Shown here one piece after another: positions 12,787-24,500 of a DNA stretch of 64,000 nucleotides (the stretch's first letter is position 1; each line of letters opens with the position of its first letter). The position numbers were made by a program, and so were the translations under genes. Location of the stretch: assembly GCF_001949145.1 (NCBI RefSeq), contig NW_019091368.1, forward strand, positions 152,008 to 216,007, read 5' to 3'. The DNA comes from Acanthaster planci. Lineage: Eukaryota > Echinodermata > Asteroidea > Valvatida > Acanthasteridae. A model generated the notes under the pieces. The model was not told where the DNA came from and made no database searches. It was given only the letters and a program-made list of their open reading frames with translations.

Positions 12787-15459
12787 AGTCCTGAATGGGG
12801 CTACTTGTAAAACTTTCTTAGAAATGATGAATGTACCCGTCTAGAGCTGGGCCCACTTTCATAGTGCTACTTAACTGTTAGCAGAAAAGTTGTACTGTGG
12901 CAGAAAATCTTGCTAACCCTAAGCACTCTTTCATACTGGTACTTGGCGTGCTTGAGCTTAAAACTGCACTCACAAATAAAGATTTCCATTGTTACGTCAC
13001 TATGTGAAGCAAATATTTCCATTTCCTCCATGGTAAGCGTGTCTTTTATAGTACCCACTGCATAAGGTCTTCAGGAAAAACACAGAGCCTCTGTATCGTA
13101 AAATGGTGTGCTCGCTGCTTAGCAGCGCCATGAAATTGGGCCCTATTCTGAACATTTACAGTAGATATGCTAGGGCTCCATTTCCCTGCAACATGGGCAG
13201 CATGTTGGTGGAGAGTGGATTTTTGATAATTATCTACCCCGTGATTTAGACTAAGTTCCATGTGTTACAGGATTTTCTGAATATTCATGATTTTTCTTGG
13301 TTTTTTTAAGCTTGAGTTTCACATGCATATTATTCAGATGAAAGAGAATCCAAATATTTCAGAGTAGGTATTCAGGAATGTACTTAAAATTTTGTTGCCC
13401 AAGGATATCCGGAAAGCTTGAAATAGACTGGGGCCTTACTCGTGAGATGGTCATGTGGATGATGCTCCAGAAATCCATTTATTTGACTCTCTGAAATTGG
13501 GAAGAGTCTGACTGTTTTCCTGTCATTATAGTACAGTATGTCTGGATTTACTGTATTCTTAAGAGGCTTGTGTACTTCTGTTTTTGTATTTATTTACATA
13601 CAAGTAGAGCCTGATTGGTTTTTCTCAAGGCTGAGTGTAAACATTGTTAGATGCAAAAATAGCTCATAAAATGTCAAAAAAGGGAAGAACCCTCATTGTG
13701 TAATAGTTGTACGTATTTATAGTTTATTTTTCTACAGTTGTGCTGTATAAATCTTTAAACTAAATTGAGACTCTTTCAGAATTCCAAAGACTTGTTTTGA
13801 AATTTGTAATGCATACGATGGGCAACATTAAATCGGAAATGTGGAACATTTTGATGTTGCCCTCCGTGAGGAGTTTTAACTGCCCTTGAGTTCTTAAATA
13901 CTTCATGTAATTATAAATGCAAGGCTTAACACTTCAAGTTTAACTTGATTTCTTTACCTTATTTTAGAGGCTGAAGGACTCAGAGAATCCCCCTTTTTAC
14001 CATGAAGTAGACGTAGGCAGTAAGAGTATACTGCTTTATGCGCCAGACGTCTGCTTAATGCCAGTCTTGTTTTTACATTGGCTTTTTGCCCGTCATTGAT
14101 GTATATATATATAAACACTGTATACTTAGTGCTGTCAGAAAACTCGTTAGAGACTCAAACCCACAAGTTCCTGTTGACATTTTACTACCTGACTTCAGAG
14201 TTCGTCGGGGCTCCACCTGATTAAGCTTGTGAAACAGCCAATGTAAGAGTTACCACCTGCCCAAAGCAAAGTAACTTCTGCTTTACATTTATTTGCGTGC
14301 AGATGCCCATACTGTACACTATTCCCCCACCAAGTCTAGTAAACAACAACTAAACAAAACAAAACAAATTTGAATGTGGTATTGAGTCAGTTTAAATAAA
14401 TCAGATTGAATCGTCCAACATGTACAGTGTTGGTATGAAAAAAATATATAAATGGACATAAAGTATAACGTTAGACTGCCAGAGTATTATCAGATATGCA
14501 CAGTTAGCACTGTGCCTACAAAAAATTGAGGCCCATGAAAAATTTTCTGAGTTTACAAAGATATCATTGTGTACTTCTCTCTCAGAATATTTGATTTGGG
14601 GAAAAGCTGCAGACTAGCTAGTATATAACTTACAAGTAGAGCGTATGGTATCGAGATCAATGCAAGGCGCTCCAGCTCCATGTTATTGGTGCTGGTGTCT
14701 GTGATACAGTAAGGCCTGTGCGGAATTATCTTGCCCTATGAAGTGAGTTTTCTAGCAATATAGCAACCGTTCATCCCATGCTGTAAACCTTTTGGAACGA
14801 CCTAGAGAGGATAGTTTTTCCTACTTTATTAAGAAGGAAAATATGAAATTCTACCATTGGGCATTAACTAGATTTCCCGATCAATACTTTTTAGTTTGTA
14901 CAATACTAATGATGACACATTGTATATTTTAAGTAGGCAAATGTGGTATGTTTAGACTCATTATATTGAGAAGATTGATATCGTGTGCAAGGCTTATATT
15001 TTGTGTGAAGGTGTGCTTTCAAGGAACTTATCTAATGACTTTGCCACTGAATTTAAATTTGTGTTCAAGTGAGAGAAATGCAGGATGTCAAATAAACATT
15101 CCTATCATGGCAATTTCTGAAAGTGAGAATCTCATACAGGGAGTTGTTTTTATTTCAGGTGCAGATAAGAGTCTTTCAGAGAGATCCCGGTTCCTTAGCT
15201 GATGACCATGCAGTCACTTGGGGTGTGAAATTTAATCCCAGCAAATGTAATATTACTAAAGTTCCGAACTTTATCAGAAGACGTTTATTTCTAAGATATC
15301 ACAAAAGGAAAGTATTCACTTTGTCATGTGACCCTGCATCCCGGGTATCAACCCCCCCCCCATTTGAAATCAGTGAATAATGTCCGTTGTAATGCAGCTG
15401 TCACAAATAAAGATGTCCTGTCTCGGGTGGTGTGTTAAGTATATTTGTCATCCTGACCC
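12787..15459. other. 3' UTR and intergenic DNA downstream of the PH-domain gene
   Basis: No coding exon is recognisable here. An AATAAA at 12975-12980 is a possible poly(A) signal for the PH-domain gene, about 190 nt after its stop. A short TATATATATATA run lies near 14100. The sequence is otherwise AT-rich and apparently single-copy. Confidence 0.5.
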
Positions 15460-15915
15460 ACAGACGGTTTAGCTGTCGTCCATGTCTGCCGCGTGGACGA
15501 CGGACGCATCCCAACAGATGTTTTGTATGGTGAGCTTACCACAGAGACGCAGCCCACAGGACGGCCTGCCCTCCGCTACAAAGATGTCTGCAAACGTGAC
15601 CTGAAGGTATGCAGCGTCAGCCCAGCGGACCTAGAATCAGCGACACCAGATCGCACCAACTGGCGATCTACTGTCAAGGCAGGGGTCCTGCAAGCCGAGG
15701 AAAGGAGAAAGAGTCAGTGGGAAGAAAGGACGATCCCCAGGCGGCAGAGGCTTCGGTCAGCTCCTGTTGCCACCACCATCAACTACCGGTACACCTGCAG
15801 CAAATGCCAAATGACCTTCCGCTCCCGCATCGGGCTCTACACTCAAAGCAGGCGCTGTGCAAGTACTACAACGGACTGACCAAGGTGCAGATACTCTGTT
15901 GTCTTCCGAGACACA
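15460..15915 (+). mobile_element. 5'-truncated non-LTR retrotransposon (LINE ORF2 carboxyl tail)
   Basis: An open frame at 15493-15879 encodes the characteristic end of jockey/RTE-like ORF2 polyproteins. It has DDGRIPTDVLYGEL, then GRPALRYKDVCKRDLK, an Asp-Arg-x-x-Trp-Arg-x-x-Val block, a basic stretch, and a terminal finger starting CSKCQMTF and ending SRRC before TGA. No reverse transcriptase or endonuclease lies upstream, so this is a dead 5'-truncated copy. The usual His of the finger (in the family's L-x-S-H-x-R-R-C) reads Gln here. The downstream bases resemble the usual 3' UTR of such elements. The exact ends are not visible. Confidence 0.85.
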
Positions 15916-18529
15916 CGGATGTCAACCTTCAATGCAGCCGTCGCTTATTTTCTTGTGGTGTACCCTTGAAAAAAAAAGTACACACCCCCAGGTGCCCCCG
16001 GACATTTAGCCCTAGTTTAATACGCCATTTCCCCTCCCTCGGAGCGCACTCTGGGACAAGCTTTCTCTCGACTCAAACAAATTCTGCTTGGTGCCTATAA
16101 ACAGTGAAAAAACAGCATGTTAATTTTTGAGAATACGACGAACGGACTACTCTCAGTTTACCTGCAATGCTGCAACTTAAAGTATATGGGCAACCAAAGT
16201 CAGCAGAAAGATCACCTTTGGGTCGGTTTTCGATTTTACCCCAGTTCATTCAAAATGTACGATTGGCCGTCGGTATCCGGTTCGTAAATGTGACGTCACC
16301 TCAGGTTAAACCACACCCACTACATATGCACTGCACATAGAGTTACATGCATTGATATGATCGACGTTTACATGGAACCATGGAAACGGAAGTTTACGCG
16401 CAACTTCAGCGATCGTCCAATGGGAGCCTGCAAATCGTGGCGCGTCCACCTTTGTGATTAAGTCACTTACGAACCAGATAAAAGTAAAGAATGATGCAAG
16501 ATGTGTTAAAAAATCCCACGCAGCTATCGGAACACCACATAATACACATACCACTAAACACTAAAAGACTTGAAAATGCAACCCTTTTCAAATTCAATTA
16601 GAGAAATGTCCATTTTGATAGGTTTATCCAGTGGCATAACTCAGTAGTGGGGGGCACCCGGGGATACAAACACTTTTTCAAAGGGGAAATCTTGCCCGCG
16701 GTAAAAGTGTGCTTACATGTATATGTCCACTGTGCTCATGCGGTACAAGTACATGTACTGTATATGTATGGTGGGTCATTGGAGTTCGGTTGACAGTAAT
16801 CGAATCCTCAGGAATAACTCATGTTTTCGACTCATCAACCTACGGAAAAAAATTGCGGCTCGCTCACACTTTTTCATCTTTGTGGCGATCTTTCCCTCTG
16901 GATTGGAACCGAATTTGCCACGAACGACTCAAAGTGGGATCCAAACCTGCACTACTCAAAAAAAGGTAAGAACAACTTTTTTCTTAATTTGTAATTTTTC
17001 TCCAAGCAATGAGTGGGGTCTAGTTCTTTCATTTTTTTGTTTGTCTACATGGTATTCTCGTTGGAATAAAAAAATTTAAAATGTTTCAAAACATCAAATG
17101 CCCATTCTCAGCAGTAAAATATCTCATATAAAAAGTATACACAAAATAAAAAGTGGTCCTTACTTGTTTTGAGTGGTGTAATTACGCACGGACCCCACTT
17201 GTGGTCATTTTATGTCCAAGTCAATATGCGGACCTGCAGCTTGCGAACTATCCCTGGTTGGGCGACGTTAGTCGTATTGTGCGTGTACACGTACGTACAG
17301 GTACAGAGGTCGCTTACCCCGTGCGGACGTCCGTACGTGCACGCAGCAGTGAAGCCAGATTCGCCCAACACCTTTGGTTATGATGACGTGCTCTGTGTAC
17401 GTACCGTCACGTGTTTTAATATTGTCAATAACAATGAATAACGTGACAGTTCCCTCGGGTAAGAAATTCTACCTGTCGACCTATAACAACACAATCAGCT
17501 CTACAGTGTAACTGCGCATGGAGGTAGGAAATGTCAGAACTAGTTAGTAATGCTAGGCCCTGATGGAAGATTTAAGATGGAAAAAGTGTCCTAGTATGAC
17601 TATGAGAACTGCTCTGCATCATATTCAGAAGGTGGAATTGGCGGTATGCCTTTTCAAATGTGCTAGAAATCCTCGTATTTATTATTTTGTATGCGTTATG
17701 TGAGGTCTGGTGTATTCTTGACATGTTCGACCTTTCAGTTTTGGATTAGGCCTACATGTAGTTGAAATGTAAACCTGGGAAAGGCCATGTGCAGGCCTGA
17801 ACCCGGGGTTTCACGGCTCACCGTCCTTCGTGCACCTTTAAGCAGCAGTACTGCATCATGACCATTGATGGTCACATCCTCCATGATGTGACCTATGCCA
17901 TCACGTCCAGGACCTTTCATTGTAATTGCTGTCCTTTTTGGAATGTGGGAAATGTTGGGGAAACACCAGGAAGTAATTTTGTATGTTGTCGACAAACTCT
18001 GCCCTTGTGTTTCATGAAAAATGAAAATACACACTTGGGATGTGGAATTGAAACGTCATCGTTGAAAGATTGCTGTTAGTCTTTGACTCCCTAGGGAAAA
18101 AGTTGAGTCTACAAAAAGTGAGTGAAACTGTCATGAATTCCCACCTTGAATAAAGCTCCAAGCAAGAATAATATGCCATTCCACCCCGGCCTGTGGTGTG
18201 GAATGACTTGTAGATGTACCAGTTTGTACAATTTAAAGTCAAACCTTGTGAATACAAGATTCTGCTTATAACAAGGATTTTTTTAGATCCTCATTCTTTG
18301 TTTATCGTTGTTTTCATTCCTGAATAATAAAGGTTCTTGTTATAACAAGGCAATTTGCATAGTCCAAAGGGCCTCTTAGGAATTAGGTTTGACTATATTA
18401 TACTTGTGCATTCTGTGGTGAAAAGTTTTGTCATAAATCTAAACTAATTATAAAAATAAAGAAACTCATTTTAGTTTAATAATTATGCTTTGCTTTCTGT
18501 TTCAATTTATAATGCAGATTCCATTAAAC
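15916..18529. other. Intergenic DNA upstream of heparanase
   Basis: I see no exon in this stretch. The segment 16630-16680 contains a CAGTGGCATAAC word followed by a G-rich run, resembling the end of the CAGTGGCG foldback family seen elsewhere in the window. The segment 16710-17420 is rich in GTACATGTAC/ACGTACGTAC-type palindromic words. The promoter of HPSE should lie in the last few hundred bases, but I cannot pinpoint it. Confidence 0.45.
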
Positions 18530-21500
18530 ATGAGGGCTGTTCGCCAAGCATCCTTGCTAAGAGGGCAGTGTGTGGACAGACTCAGCATGGTGATTGTTAC
18601 CGTTGCGTTGGTTTCCTGTCTATCCTGTGAAGCAGCAGTGCAGACAAAAATGTGTGTCCACTTGGGAAATTGTAAATTTTAAACTCTTCATTTGTTAGTA
18701 TAAAAGGTTTAAAACTCAGTTGTTTTACCGATTTTCCTTGTCATTATTACAGCAAGAGTGGATTATAGTGGATTTAGGAGTGTTCCATATTTCCCCATTC
18801 TTTAATATTGTTTAATATATTTAATATTATTGTAATATTCACCCTTCCATTATTTGTACCAATTTCTATGCTTGAGCACTTTTCATGATGCATGCTGAGG
18901 AAAAAGTTACCACATTTTGCCAGTCCGTTGTTCTTGAACAGAGGACCTGGTTCAACCAATTTCGGACCTTTTTTGGGGGGGGGTCATTTTTCATCTTGAC
19001 CTCCCTATTTCAAGACCTCAAATGAACAGTATATACATTTGTGGGGCTTCCTGTTCTTACTGTTTAACAATTCCCTTCAAGGCTCTCCCAGTGTAAAATC
19101 TTTTTATGCTTCAAAGGGATACAAATTAAACAGTTTGTCAGCATAAAGGTTTGATTTAATGAAAGTTGTAGAATTTACATTGTTAATGTAAATAATATTT
19201 TCCAGATAGTACAGCTTATAATTTGTTGGGCTGGTTTTGGAATGGTGGGCCACTTTTGATAACGTGTTTCTGAATCCTGTTAAAAATCGAGATCTTGATG
19301 ATCTTAACACAGACAAAACTTTCTTCACGTAATTTTAAGATATTCCCCAATCTACTGGAAGATTTTTAAGATTTCATCGGATTGAAGATCGTGCAACGCC
19401 CAACCAGTGCTGCGTACTTCACAACATTCACGTTAATTGATTATTCCTGGAGAATGTGCCATTTGATTTCCATGCAGTCAGAGATTTAGGATTTCAAGAC
19501 TTTTCTAACTTAAAAGCAAAAATGCGATTAAAACAAGTGCTCTTTCTGTGTGAACACACTAGGAAACAACCTTTCTTAAGCAAGAATGATGCTGTTGATG
19601 TGCAAGTGACAGTTAATACGAAGGACATCATCCACGTCACAGACAAAAGGTTTCTTTCTGTGGCCTTCACGATAGGGGACTTACGCAAGCACTGGCAAGA
19701 TGACCACCTTCAGTAAGATTCTTTGCAGTTATCAAGCTTTTTTGAATAAATCCTTTTTAATAGGGGGTCCCTCCATCCCGTATGTATGTATGCCCTAGCA
19801 CTTTCCAAGAGACCTTGAGAAGAAATCTTCGTTGAGTGGAATTGAAACCATCAACATACGAAAATACTTCAGCAACTTTCAACCAGTGAATTTCATACAA
19901 AGGACGTCCTCTTATCTCCCCCCAGCCTTAACCCCTCCCCCAACCCAACCCTCTAACCCTTTACCCCTCCACCACCCTTAAACCCTCCCCTAACCCCTCC
20001 CCACCCTTAACCACTCCCCAGCCCTTACCCCTCCCCACCCNNNNNNNNNNNNNNNNNNNNNNNNNNNNNNNNNNNNNNNNNNNNNNNNNNNNNNNNNNNN
20101 NNNNNNNNNNNNNNNNNNNNNNNNNNNNNNNNNNNNNNNNNNNNNNNNNNNNNNNNNNNNNNNNNNNNNNNNNNNNNNNNNNNNNNNNNNNNNNNNNNNN
20201 NNNNNNNNNNNNNNNNNNNNNNNNNNNNNNNNNNNNNNNNNNNNNNNNNNNNNNNNNNNNNNNNNNNNNNNNNNNNNNNNNNNCTCCCCACCCTTAACCA
20301 CTCCCCAGCCCTAACCCCTCCCCCACCCTTAACCTCTCCCCTGTACATGAACGCCGTTTTCTTTTCATATCTGTCCCTCTTTTGCTCATATCTATCACAA
20401 AGTGCGATGGCTGTTCTTTCAATTTCAAAATTGATTTGGGAAACACCATTTCTGGAATCTGTCCAAATTTTTTCATCAGTGATGTCACTGTTTTCAGATC
20501 GGATTTTAAACCCAAATTATTTTTTTGGGGGGGCCATCACAGGTTGAGACAACTGCATACTCTCGGTGAGGGTCTGTCTCCTTCCTTTTTACGCTTGGGA
20601 GGAAGTCGGGCCAATTTTGCATTCTTCAAGCAAACTTCCCTGGATGCAGAGCAACTCAAATTCAAAAATTTCACATTCACAGGTAGGTGTGAATTAATAT
20701 AATGTCACTTTAACATTTGCTTTTGGAGCAGATTTTTGGGTTTTCGTTACACTTTGTTAACCGCACAATAAACTTATATTACAAAGCAGCAGAACACGTT
20801 AAGAGTTACTTAATAAATGAAAATACTAAAGTACATGTAAGTGTTGCTATGGATAGGTTATAAACATTATGAATAATTTATAATGTATTCAGTGGAAAAT
20901 GTGTTATCATTTGACTACAGTATGAGATAATTTACAAACCGAATTACTGAGTAACTTCCAAACATTTGCAGAGAGAATCAGTGATGTGGCCATCTTTACT
21001 TTCATCCCTTTTCCATGTCCCATGTCTTCATAGACACCAATCTCTCACTTGATTATTGGCTGCTGTTGTAGCCTCCCTCCCACTTCACCCCCACCCCAAC
21101 GGGTGCGACAACTGATCTCTTTTTGAGGATGCTCTCTCTGGCCCGTGCATAACTCCAAGGCATATCTTTGGAAATAGGCTTACTGACTTTATTTGGATCT
21201 GTAGGATGGTTTTAACAATAAAATGATCTGACTCAGTGGCAGTACAGATATGTTTGTTCGTGGCCCTAAACTATCTATTTTGCTTTCTTTAAGTTGCCAG
21301 GATGAGTTGAAGGTCCGTTATGGTGCCTGTAGAGTGCATGTAGTCAACTCTCAACTTAACAAAATTGTTGGGACTTGCCAAACTAGTTACACCGGTTACA
21401 TTGTTGTAACCAAAATCTCTTTAGAAAAGGACCTGAAAGTTAACACAAAAGGAATTCCAAAACACTCAGGATTTACTCTTTACAATAATGATCTTCATGT

Positions 21501-24500
21501 CTAGATTCGGCTGTGTACCAGTGAAAAAGTGAGTGATGGAAATGCCTTCCCCCCCTCCTCACCAACCCCACCCTGTCCTCTGTCCTTGCCTGACCAAAAA
21601 ATGGCAGGCAATTATTGTTTGCATTTGTAACATGCGGGCATTGAACCTAGCTGATTTGGGTCATTTTTCCCTTCCCACTCATGAAAATTGAAAAACACTG
21701 CACAAAGTCTTGGAAAGATTGGTATTTCCAAGTTGCATGCCTGTTGTTATCGTCCGGTTAAGGAATAAAGAAACCATCCAAAATGGAAAAGAAGGCACAG
21801 CTTTACATTTAGCAGTCCTGTTATAAAACTGAAACAAACAATTCTGTGTCTAAAGAGTGTTCCTAAAAATGCTCCTTTGTGTTAGTGGCATCAGACAATT
21901 TGGCAGGGACTTTGTGGGGTGTCAGTCTGTCCAAATTCTTCACATCTCACGTCAGGTTTTTTTGCAACTGTCGTGGTTTGCAGGTCTAATTACACAAGTC
22001 AAATCACAACCTATTCATGTGGATCTCAGCTCAGGCCCACTTACAGAGAAGAGTGGTATCAGGAAAGCATTGACAGGGAGTACTATTTTACACTACATGC
22101 AAAGTAGAAACCCTCTCGATATCCAACTTGCTGACTTGCTAGAATAGCAATCCCATCCGAAGAATTGAGACATAATAAGGAACCATGTCTGTCAATCTTT
22201 ATGCCAGAACTGACAAGACCACTGATTAGCCGGAATGCATTGTTGTGTTATGACATCTTTGAAAAATTGCTTGGTTTTCAAAATACAAGTTCCTTGCCCT
22301 ATCCTTCTGTTTGTCTGCTCTCAGTGCAAACAGGCTTGTAGGAACCCTCTAGCGTTTGATATTTATAAGTGCAGACTTCCAGTATACATTCATGCTCCAC
22401 TCCTTAAAGTGAAAGTGGCCCTCAGAGGGTGGCCCTTTTGAACATTAAGGAAAAAGAAAATAGAAGTTTGTATCATTGACATTGTCAAGTAGGAGTAGGA
22501 GAAATATCATCGATGATGTCATGATGGTTCTTTGACAGGTGGAGACTGGGATGAAATCAATAATTTCAGTCGCTCGTTGGGCTGGGATCTCATCTTTGAC
22601 ATCAATGAATTCCTGCGGACAAATGGCCAGTGGGACCCAACCAACTTCAAAACATTACTGGATTACAACACAGCGATGAACTACACAGTGCCGGTCTGGC
22701 AGATGGGAAATGGTAACAGTGCTTCCGTCCATACTGTTCCTATGCAGTCCTGTGCCAAAATACTACCTGACAGAACATTTAGATACCAAAAATGTAATGA
22801 TTACTCAAATTTCTATGTGTCTTTCACCCCAGTTCGCTTATTTATAATTACAGGGATGCCTTCTAGTGTGTGAAGGGCTGTTGAATTTTTATACAACGTC
22901 ATATTACATTTTCAAAATTTGACACCATTGCCTTAGGTATAGCATCCATAATGGACTTGAAGGTACCGCCACATGTTGGTTATATTTGGTACATTTTCGA
23001 GGGAAACAGTGGGCAGATGCATCACACCACACAACCCCTTTCTTCTGGTCAAGAGAGACAAGATGTTGGTCATTGGAATTAGACTTTGCATTCTTCAGAT
23101 TTGCACAAGAACTGTGGGTAAGCTTGTATGGGTTGGTGGACTTACTCTGGTCAAATGCATTCTGAACAATGAAGACTAGATCAGTTATGCTGAATGCGAC
23201 CTGTCCCAAAAGTGTTGGTCACATTGCCACTTCATTAATACTGCTACGCTACTGTCTCTCAATCCGTCCTTGTCACAGAACCCAATGCCTATCAACACTC
23301 AGAGGGAGTGACCATCACCGCCCCTCAAGTGGCTGCAGACTACATCAAGTTGAGAGCTCTCCTCAACGCCAGAAAGCAGTACGCAGATGCCCTCATCATT
23401 GGCCCAGATGTCACGCAGCCACGACACTTGCTGGGATTCTCTGCGGTCAAGTTCTTGCAGGGGTAAATTGTACATTGCTACATAAGTGAGAGTTGATAAG
23501 CGTTGGTTAGCGTCCCAACCTCATCAGGTGTGTGCCTTGGTGGTGACACATCTGTCTAATATGTCACTTCGCATTTTCTCAGGCAATCCTCATAAGTAAA
23601 TGTTCCAAGCTCAAGAGAAGAAAGAATTTTTGTCGTTTCTGCAAATCTTTTAAAAAAGAATAAATTTTCAATATTACAAAACTTTCCCTACAGATGTTGA
23701 AGTTTTCTGTCTACTTTCCTATGTCAGACTGATTTAAAATATCAATTAATTGAACTTATTCAGCCAGTAAACCTATCTCTCTTTCTTTGATGCTGATATG
23801 ACAAGGGCTTAAGTTCAACCTTCATGCAATTTATTCTAAATTGTTTAATTGTCATTGAATTATTGACCAAATATCTGAAACAAAATGGACATGCATCTTT
23901 GGGAAATCCAGAAGGGCATAATCTTCACCCCAACTCCAATCCATCCAATGTGGTCAGTATTGGCTGCAAATTCACAGAGTCCTCCAAATCAAACCACTGT
24001 GATTCGTTGTAGCTTCACCAAGCCCCATGCGGCAGTTATATTTTGTCATCCTTAATCCTGCAAAAACTTCCAAAATTTCCTGCAACGGATTTGGTAATAT
24101 CTGGGAGGGTTAGACTCTGACGAGTTCAAATTGTAAGAACATTTAATTCCCCACAGTATCAGTTGAGACCATGTTAGTACATCATCACACATGACAGGTG
24201 TCATTCTAAATTCCACCGTGCCTGAGCACAGAAGTTATATATGTAACTAAATGGCGAACTCTGTCAGACAAAGAGATGTCCCCACCCCCCCACCCCCGAA
24301 AAGGTTTAACAAGAAAAGCGGGGTCCGTGTTGACAGATTCCTGTCGAAGTGTGGGGATTGCACCAATGTGACCACCTTCCATAGCTACTACCTGTCCTCC
24401 CGCACGGCCAAGCTGGATGACTTCATCAATCCCACCACCCTCGACGTCCTGAGGGGCGAGATCAGAGCGATAAGGAACATTGTCAGGCAGTATCGTCCGC

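Noticed and set aside
19990-20348. Minus-strand frames of Gly/Arg-rich sequence around 20000-20350
   Set aside because: Most residues are Ns and the rest is a C-rich tandem repeat.
21983-22107. Possible HPSE linker exon in intron 3 (a frame with REEWYQESIDREYY, resembling the human linker end)
   Set aside because: Its borders would be phase 2 on both sides, whereas the flanking exons join in phase 1. It would also split the NFTFT-GGDWDE junction typical of the family. The resemblance is likely chance.
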